From assembly GCA_900554135.1 (NCBI GenBank), contig USFU01000055.1, positions 1 to 9,531 on the forward strand: a stretch of DNA of 9,531 nt, given 5' to 3'. Each line of letters opens with the position of its first letter. The stretch's first letter is position 1. Positions 4,999-9,531 of this stretch are shown in pieces. Source of the DNA: an uncultured Collinsella sp. (lineage in GTDB: Bacteria > Actinomycetota > Coriobacteriia > Coriobacteriales > Coriobacteriaceae). The notes beneath the pieces are model-generated. The model worked only from the letters and a program-made list of their open reading frames with translations, ran no database searches and was not told the origin of the DNA. The position numbers and the translations under genes were made by a program.

Positions 4999-7812
4999 TT
5001 ACCCCGTGTTTTGCAATCCTGCCGAGACGCCGGTCACAGTCGAAAGAATCAGGCTCATGTACTCGGCCTTCTTCTCCTCGGCCATCTCGTCCTGGTTCAT
5101 ACGCACCTCGCGAAGGGCGCGAACCTGGGCGATGGATAGGGCGTCAACATAGGGGTTACGCACGCGGACGGCGCAGCCGAGCACACGGCGGCGCTGCAGC
5201 GGCCATTCATCACCGACGATGGCAAGGACCCACTTACGGGTGAGCTGCATCTCGGTAAAGACCTTCTCGGACAGATCCTGGCGATCGCCCAGGTGCAGAT
5301 ACATCTTGGCGATGCGCTGGTCGGTCTTGGCGATCGACATCTCGATGTTGTCGATAAAGGTGCGGAAGAACGGCCACTCCTGGTAGGCAGCCTTAAGCTG
5401 GTCCAGATCGCCAAACTGCTCGCAGGCGGTACCCAGGCCGTACCAGGCGGCCAGATTGATGCGCGCCTGGCTCCAGCTGAAGATCCACGGAATGGTACGC
5501 AGGTCGTCGAGCGACTTGGCACCCAGACCGCGCTTGGCCGGGCGCGAGCCGATCGGCAGCAGACCGACCTCGGTCAGCGGCGTCACGGTCGAGAACCACG
5601 GTGTAAAGTCCTCGGTGTTCAGCAGGTCCAGATAGCGCTCGTGGCTTACGGCGTTGAGCTTCTCGGCCATATCCCAGAACTTCTGCGTGGTCTCGGTGTT
5701 GGTCTTCTCGACACTCGGGGCCGACTGCAAAAGCGTTGCGGCGGCAACGGACTCAACATGGCGCTGAGCCAGCGTGCGGTTGCCGTAACGGGCAAAGATG
5801 ACCTCGCCCTGCTCGGTGAGCTTAAAGAAGCAGTTGACCGAACCCTTGGGCTGCGCCAGCACGGCCTTGTTGGCCGGACCGCCGCCACGGCCCACGGCAC
5901 CGCCGCGACCGTGCATGAGCACCAGGTCGATATCGTTCTTCTCGGCCCACTTGGCAATGCGCTCCTGCGCGGAGTGCAGCGCGAGCATGGCCGTGGTAGG
6001 ACCGGCATCCTTGGAGGAGTCGGAATAGCCCAGCATGACCTCCATGCGGCGGTTGGTCTGGGCAAGGCGCTTTTGCACCACGGGCAGCGTAAGCATCTGG
6101 TCGAGCACGTCGACGCAGCCCTCGAGGTCCTCGAGCTGCTCAAACAGCGGGATCACGTCGAGCTCGGGGACATCCTCCTCGTGTGCGAAGGACAGGTGGG
6201 CAAGCTCGAAGACGTCGGCCACATGCTGGGCGCTCTTGGTGAACGAGATGATGTAGCGGTGCGCCATCTTCTTGCCGTAGCGCTTTTGGATGGAGCCGAT
6301 AGCGCGGAAGGTATCGATGACCTCGCGCGTCATGGGCTGCAGGTCGCCATGGATACCGTTCTCGTGGATATCCTTGAGGGCGCGGGCATGCACCACGGAG
6401 TGCTGACGGAACTCCATCTCGACCATATGGAAGCCGAAGGACTCGACCTGCCAGATGATGGTCTGGACCGGGCCGTAGGCGGCACGGACGGCACCGCAGG
6501 CAGCCAGCGAGCGCTGGACGACGCGCAGGTCCTCCAGGAACTCATCGGCGCTGTGGTACATGGTGTCGGTGATACGGCGCACAGTGGCGTTCAGACGGTC
6601 GGCCATGACGAGCATGACGGCGCGATGCGGCTCGTGCTCGGAGATCAGCTCGGCGCGGGCCGTGTAACGAGGGCTCATCTCGACCTGATGGTTCCACAGG
6701 TTAATGAGCTCGGCCGACGGCTTGCTGTAGGTAGCCTCGAGCGTGAGGTTGCGGCCGATGTGGCGGCACTTGTCCTCGAGCTTGAGCACCATGTGCGTAA
6801 AGTACTTGGCGGCGACCTCACGGCTCACCTTGGCGGTGACGTTGGGGTTACCGTCGCGGTCGGAACCGATCCAGCTGCCGGGATGGAAGAACGCCGGGCA
6901 CAGCGGCGGCACAGTACCGGCCTTGTCGCCCAGCACCCAATCGTCAAAACGACGATAGATAACGGGGATAACGTCGAACAGCGTGTTATCGAAGATGTCG
7001 ATGATGGTATCGGCTTCCTCGACCGGCGTGGGCTTCTTGAGCGCGATGGGACTCGTACGCACCAGGGCGTCGATCTCCTGCAGCATATGGCGCTCGTTCT
7101 CCACCAGGTCGGAGCCGCCCAGACGCGGACGCTCCTCCAGCAGGTTGGAGATACGGCGGATCTTGCCCTCGACGGCCTTACGACGGGCCTCGGTGGGATG
7201 TGCGGTAAAGACAGGGTGGAACTCGAGCTTGTCGAGCAGCTCGTTGGCACCCTCGACACCCAGCTCATTCACCAGCTGGTGATAGGCAACGGTAAGCTCG
7301 TTGGCAGGATCGACCTCGGTATCGGTCGACGCACCGGCCTCGCGCTCGCGCAGCTGCGCCACACGGTAGTTCTCCTCCGACAGGTTTGCCAGATGGAAAA
7401 AGCTCGTAAAGGCGCGAACGATGACCTGCTGCTTATCGAGCGGCAGGCTGTCGATCAAATCGACGACCTCACGAAATGCCACGGCAGTGGGCTCGTCGGC
7501 GGTGGGCACGCCCTGCTCGTCGACGGCTTCGTCGGCAGCGCAGGTACCGGGGTTGCCGGCATTGACCACAATCTCGGCTGTCAAAATCTTGTCGAACAGG
7601 TCCGCGATCTCGGGATCATACTCGCTAAGCACACGGCGCTCCAGGCGCAAGAACAGCGCCAGATTGTCGCGCAGCTCCTCGGGGATCTCGATCTCGGCGA
7701 GACGCTCCCTGGACTCGGCATTCGAGCCGATTCGGTTAACGAGGCGGTTGACCACGGCAGCGACGCGCGCCGCGGCTTCGGGTACAGACTGGTTGCTTAG
7801 GTTCTCAGCCAC
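4999..7812 (-). CDS. ppc: Phosphoenolpyruvate carboxylase
   Basis: Makes oxaloacetate from phosphoenolpyruvate and bicarbonate, feeding the TCA branch and amino-acid synthesis. All family landmarks are present (numbering from the chosen start): VFTAHPTEARR (201-211, catalytic His), GSDRDGNPNVTA (316-327), MLGYSDSSKDAG (593-604), HGRGGAVGRGGGP (634-646), RPAKR (758-761 region), PWIFSWSQAR (775-784 region) and the C-terminal QNTG. It is about 937 residues, longer than the 883 of E. coli, partly through an acidic insert around 85-110. I prefer the GTG at 7812, which has GGGAGG 4 nt upstream; an ATG at 7824 would give 941 residues, but its AGGAGG lies only 1 nt away, too close for good initiation. 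The gene stands alone, with its own candidate promoter and a palindromic element after its stop. Confidence 0.97.
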   Translation of the reverse strand: MAENLSNQSVPEAAARVAAVVNRLVNRIGSNAESRERLAEIEIPEELRDNLALFLRLERRVLSEYDPEIADLFDKILTAEIVVNAGNPGTCAADEAVDEQGVPTADEPTAVAFREVVDLIDSLPLDKQQVIVRAFTSFFHLANLSEENYRVAQLREREAGASTDTEVDPANELTVAYHQLVNELGVEGANELLDKLEFHPVFTAHPTEARRKAVEGKIRRISNLLEERPRLGGSDLVENERHMLQEIDALVRTSPIALKKPTPVEEADTIIDIFDNTLFDVIPVIYRRFDDWVLGDKAGTVPPLCPAFFHPGSWIGSDRDGNPNVTAKVSREVAAKYFTHMVLKLEDKCRHIGRNLTLEATYSKPSAELINLWNHQVEMSPRYTARAELISEHEPHRAVMLVMADRLNATVRRITDTMYHSADEFLEDLRVVQRSLAACGAVRAAYGPVQTIIWQVESFGFHMVEMEFRQHSVVHARALKDIHENGIHGDLQPMTREVIDTFRAIGSIQKRYGKKMAHRYIISFTKSAQHVADVFELAHLSFAHEEDVPELDVIPLFEQLEDLEGCVDVLDQMLTLPVVQKRLAQTNRRMEVMLGYSDSSKDAGPTTAMLALHSAQERIAKWAEKNDIDLVLMHGRGGAVGRGGGPANKAVLAQPKGSVNCFFKLTEQGEVIFARYGNRTLAQRHVESVAAATLLQSAPSVEKTNTETTQKFWDMAEKLNAVSHERYLDLLNTEDFTPWFSTVTPLTEVGLLPIGSRPAKRGLGAKSLDDLRTIPWIFSWSQARINLAAWYGLGTACEQFGDLDQLKAAYQEWPFFRTFIDNIEMSIAKTDQRIAKMYLHLGDRQDLSEKVFTEMQLTRKWVLAIVGDEWPLQRRRVLGCAVRVRNPYVDALSIAQVRALREVRMNQDEMAEEKKAEYMSLILSTVTGVSAGLQNTG

Positions 7813-7856
7813 GTTTCCTCCCATTCCTCCTTCTATGCACGTAACATGCGGTATTC

Positions 7857-7862
7857 ATTATA
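7857..7862 (-). promoter_or_regulatory. -10 box of the ppc promoter
   Basis: The minus strand reads TATAAT here, a perfect consensus -10, about 45 nt before the ppc start. The -35 at the proper distance (around 7880-7885) is poor and overlaps one arm of an inverted repeat, which suggests a regulated promoter. Confidence 0.6.
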
Positions 7863-7870
7863 GGCGCTTG

Positions 7871-7919
7871 AGAAATACTTTCGACACTGATTGCGCTTTA
7901 CCACACAAAAGTATTTTCT
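7871..7919. promoter_or_regulatory. Inverted repeat at the ppc promoter, candidate operator
   Basis: AGAAATACTTT (7871-7881) and AAAGTATTTTCT (7908-7919) form an inverted repeat with one base of length difference; arm centres are about 37 bp apart. The first arm sits at the weak -35 position of ppc. A further half-site, GTATTTCTC, occurs at 7950-7958, so three AGAAATAC-like half-sites are spaced about 40 bp apart. A regulator binding site is plausible; AT-rich chance similarity is the alternative. Confidence 0.4.
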
Positions 7920-7976
7920 GCATTGCAAAGGTTTTTGCCCTAAATGGTCGTATTTCTCGGTGGGCGGCATACGTAA

Positions 7977-8012
7977 ACGGGGGCATTCCGCATAAAAGCG
8001 AAACACCCCCGT
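7977..8012 (-). terminator. Hairpin downstream of hisS, probable terminator
   Basis: ACGGGGG (7977-7983) and CCCCCGT (8006-8012) pair over 7 bp around a 22-nt loop that may have a small CGC/GCG inner stem. On the minus strand it lies 58 nt past the hisS stop and is followed by only a short TTT. A termination role for hisS is likely but the T-tract is weak. No gene is seen between hisS and ppc. Confidence 0.5.
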
Positions 8013-8070
8013 AACAATCGCCCGCAATGAGCTGAACTTTTTAGTGAGTCCACAGCTCAAAAATCATGCG

Positions 8071-9384
8071 CTACAGGCGCTCGCGAACCGCCTCGACCAC
8101 GTTGGCCAGATCGACGAGAACCTCGTCATGGCTCTGCATGTCGCGCACCTTGACCTTGCCGGCGGCAAGCTCGTCGCCGCCCAGGACTAGGATGAGCTTA
8201 GCGCCCACCTTGTCGGCCTGCTTAAACTGAGCCTTGAGCGAACGACCCTGATAGTCTGCCTCGGTCACGATGCCTGCGGCGCGAAGCTCTTGCGTAATGG
8301 TAAAGACGTTCTGGCGCAACTCCTTGCCGGCGTTGGCGACGTAGACGCACGGGGCCTCATCGGCACCCAGGTCGCTGCCAAAGGCCTGCAGGGCCAGCAG
8401 GGCGCGCTCAAAACCGACGGCGAAACCGACGCCGGCCGTAGGCTTGCCGCCCTCGAGCTCGACCAGGCCGTCGTAGCGGCCGCCGCCGCCGATGGAGCCG
8501 ACGCCGGCGCCGGGAGCCTCGACCTCAAAGACGGTACGGGTGTAGTAGTCCAGGCCGCGTACCAGGGTGGGATCCTCGACATACTCGATACCGGCGGCAT
8601 CCAGATAGCGCTTGACCTGCTCGTAGTGCTCGCGACACTCGTCGCACAGGTTGTCGCCCATCAGCGGGGCCCCGGCCATGATCTCGCGGCAATGGTCGTT
8701 CTTGCAGTCGAAGGCGCGCAGCGGATTGAGCTCGGCGCGCTCGCGGCACTCGTCGCACATCTCGTCGGCGTGGTCGAGAATGAACTGCTTAACCTGCTCG
8801 CGATAGGCCGGACGGCACTGGGCATCGCCCATCGAGTTAATGAGCAGACGAAGCTTGGAAAGATCGAAGCCCAAGCGCTTGTAGAACTCCATGAGCATGA
8901 TGATGCACTCGGCGTCTGCCGCCGGATCGGGAGCGCCGAGCCACTCGATGCCCACCTGATGGAACTGACGCAGACGACCCTTCTGGGGACGCTCGCCGCG
9001 GAACATGGCCTCGGCGTAGTATGCCTTAAACGGCGTGGAGCCCTGAGGCACCAGGTTGTTCTCCACGACGGCGCGCACCACACCGGCCGTGCCCTCGGGA
9101 CGAAGCGCCAGGCGCTGCTTGGGCTTGAGCTTGGTGTCGGTGCCCTCGGTAAAAACGCGCTCCAGGTTGGCGCCGCTAAAGACGCGGAACATCTCCTTAC
9201 GCACGACGTCGGTCGACTGGCCGATGCCGTGGACAAAGACGTCCACCTGCTCGATCGCGGGCGTTTCGATGGGCTTAAAGCCAAACGGCTCGAATACGCC
9301 GGCCGCAATCTGCTGCATCTTTTGCCAAGCGCGCATCTCGGCGCCGATAAGGTCGCGGGTTCCCTCCGCCTTCTGTGCCTGCAT
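8071..9384 (-). CDS. hisS: Histidyl-tRNA synthetase
   Basis: Charges tRNA-His with histidine; class II aminoacyl-tRNA synthetase. Visible landmarks: EGTRDLIG (7-14), LRPEGTAGVVRA (94-105), motif 2 FRGERPQKGRLRQFHQ (128-143), the histidine motifs LVRGLDYYTRTVFE (274-287) and GVGFAVGFERALL (318-330), and a C-terminal anticodon-binding domain (about 345-437). I use the ATG at 9384 because AGAAAGG ends 9 nt before it; a TTG two codons upstream is too close to that site. Length 437, usual for bacteria. The insertion domain has six cysteines (210, 213, 227, 232, 247, 250) in CxxC...C...C...CxxC order, a likely zinc site. It is probably monocistronic; aspS, often next to hisS, would lie downstream in other genomes but ppc is there instead. 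Confidence 0.97.
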   Translation of the reverse strand: MQAQKAEGTRDLIGAEMRAWQKMQQIAAGVFEPFGFKPIETPAIEQVDVFVHGIGQSTDVVRKEMFRVFSGANLERVFTEGTDTKLKPKQRLALRPEGTAGVVRAVVENNLVPQGSTPFKAYYAEAMFRGERPQKGRLRQFHQVGIEWLGAPDPAADAECIIMLMEFYKRLGFDLSKLRLLINSMGDAQCRPAYREQVKQFILDHADEMCDECRERAELNPLRAFDCKNDHCREIMAGAPLMGDNLCDECREHYEQVKRYLDAAGIEYVEDPTLVRGLDYYTRTVFEVEAPGAGVGSIGGGGRYDGLVELEGGKPTAGVGFAVGFERALLALQAFGSDLGADEAPCVYVANAGKELRQNVFTITQELRAAGIVTEADYQGRSLKAQFKQADKVGAKLILVLGGDELAAGKVKVRDMQSHDEVLVDLANVVEAVRERL

Positions 9385-9426
9385 GGGCAAACACCTTTCT
9401 TTTGTATCGCGTCATAGGTAGTGGTC

Positions 9427-9432
9427 ATTATA
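9427..9432 (-). promoter_or_regulatory. -10 box of the hisS promoter
   Basis: The minus strand reads TATAAT 43 nt before the hisS ATG. The matching -35 would fall at about 9450-9455, where sequence runs into the poly-G end, so it is poor or lost. No T-box or other leader structure fits in the short remaining leader. Confidence 0.6.
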
Positions 9433-9453
9433 CGGCACAAAAACAAAACGCGG

Positions 9454-9531
<78 letters not shown>

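Noticed and set aside
4508..5243. Plus-strand open frames across the larA-ppc intergenic region
   Set aside because: They run through the hairpin, direct repeats and palindrome and into antisense ppc. The translated sequence is low-complexity Arg/Pro-rich, and related peptides from the two palindromes reflect the repeat, not a protein family.
5293..7800. 835-codon open frame on the plus strand
   Set aside because: It lies entirely antisense to ppc, which has full family motifs. Long antisense frames are expected in GC-rich coding DNA, and the translation shows no recognisable domain.
8034..8063. GAGCTG/CAGCTC hairpin just after hisS
   Set aside because: Only 6 bp around an 18-nt loop and no T-run on the 3' side in the minus direction; the hairpin at 7977-8012 is the better terminator candidate.
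8290..9417. 375-codon plus-strand open frame
   Set aside because: It is the antisense shadow of hisS, whose catalytic motifs are complete. No plausible protein features.

Overview
The window looks like a contig end from a high-GC gut actinobacterium, most likely class Coriobacteriia and close to Collinsella. That placement is an inference from base composition, codon use and general protein similarity. It is not proven by any single marker. Ordinary GC-rich coding sequence fills most of the 9.5 kb, and the last 77 bases are almost pure G and look artefactual.

Layout. Bases 1-2142 (+ strand) hold a 5'-truncated larB, then larC and a small TetR-type regulator, tightly packed as one operon. Bases 2450-4508 (- strand) hold larA (lactate racemase) followed by a MIP/GlpF-family channel, best read as larD. 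Together these are most of a lactate-racemization locus. LarB begins synthesis of the nickel-pincer cofactor by carboxylating and hydrolysing NaAD. LarE (not seen here, possibly further upstream) would add sulfur, and LarC inserts nickel. LarA then uses the cofactor to interconvert D- and L-lactate, and LarD moves lactate or glycerol across the membrane. The cofactor arm and the enzyme/channel arm converge on each other. LarC ends at the LarC1 boundary; the LarC2 domain that binds CTP in characterised LarC is not encoded anywhere in the window.

Bases 4999-7812 (- strand) encode phosphoenolpyruvate carboxylase (ppc), and 8071-9384 (- strand) encode histidyl-tRNA synthetase (hisS). Each seems to have its own promoter, with a TATAAT -10 box visible upstream of both.

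The most striking unexplained structure is a pair of 127-bp imperfect palindromes at 2299-2425 and 4848-4974. They share the same architecture: 29-bp outer stem, two 12-nt internal segments, 14-bp inner stem and 17-nt loop. Their stems differ at nine base-pair positions and every difference is compensated on the other arm, while the 41 unpaired bases are identical except for one. Each lies exactly 24 nt beyond the stop codon of a minus-strand gene (the larD-like gene and ppc), in the same orientation. A decayed relative, plus a direct repeat offset by about 113 bp, lies next to the second copy at 4682-4837. I do not recognise this element as a named family.
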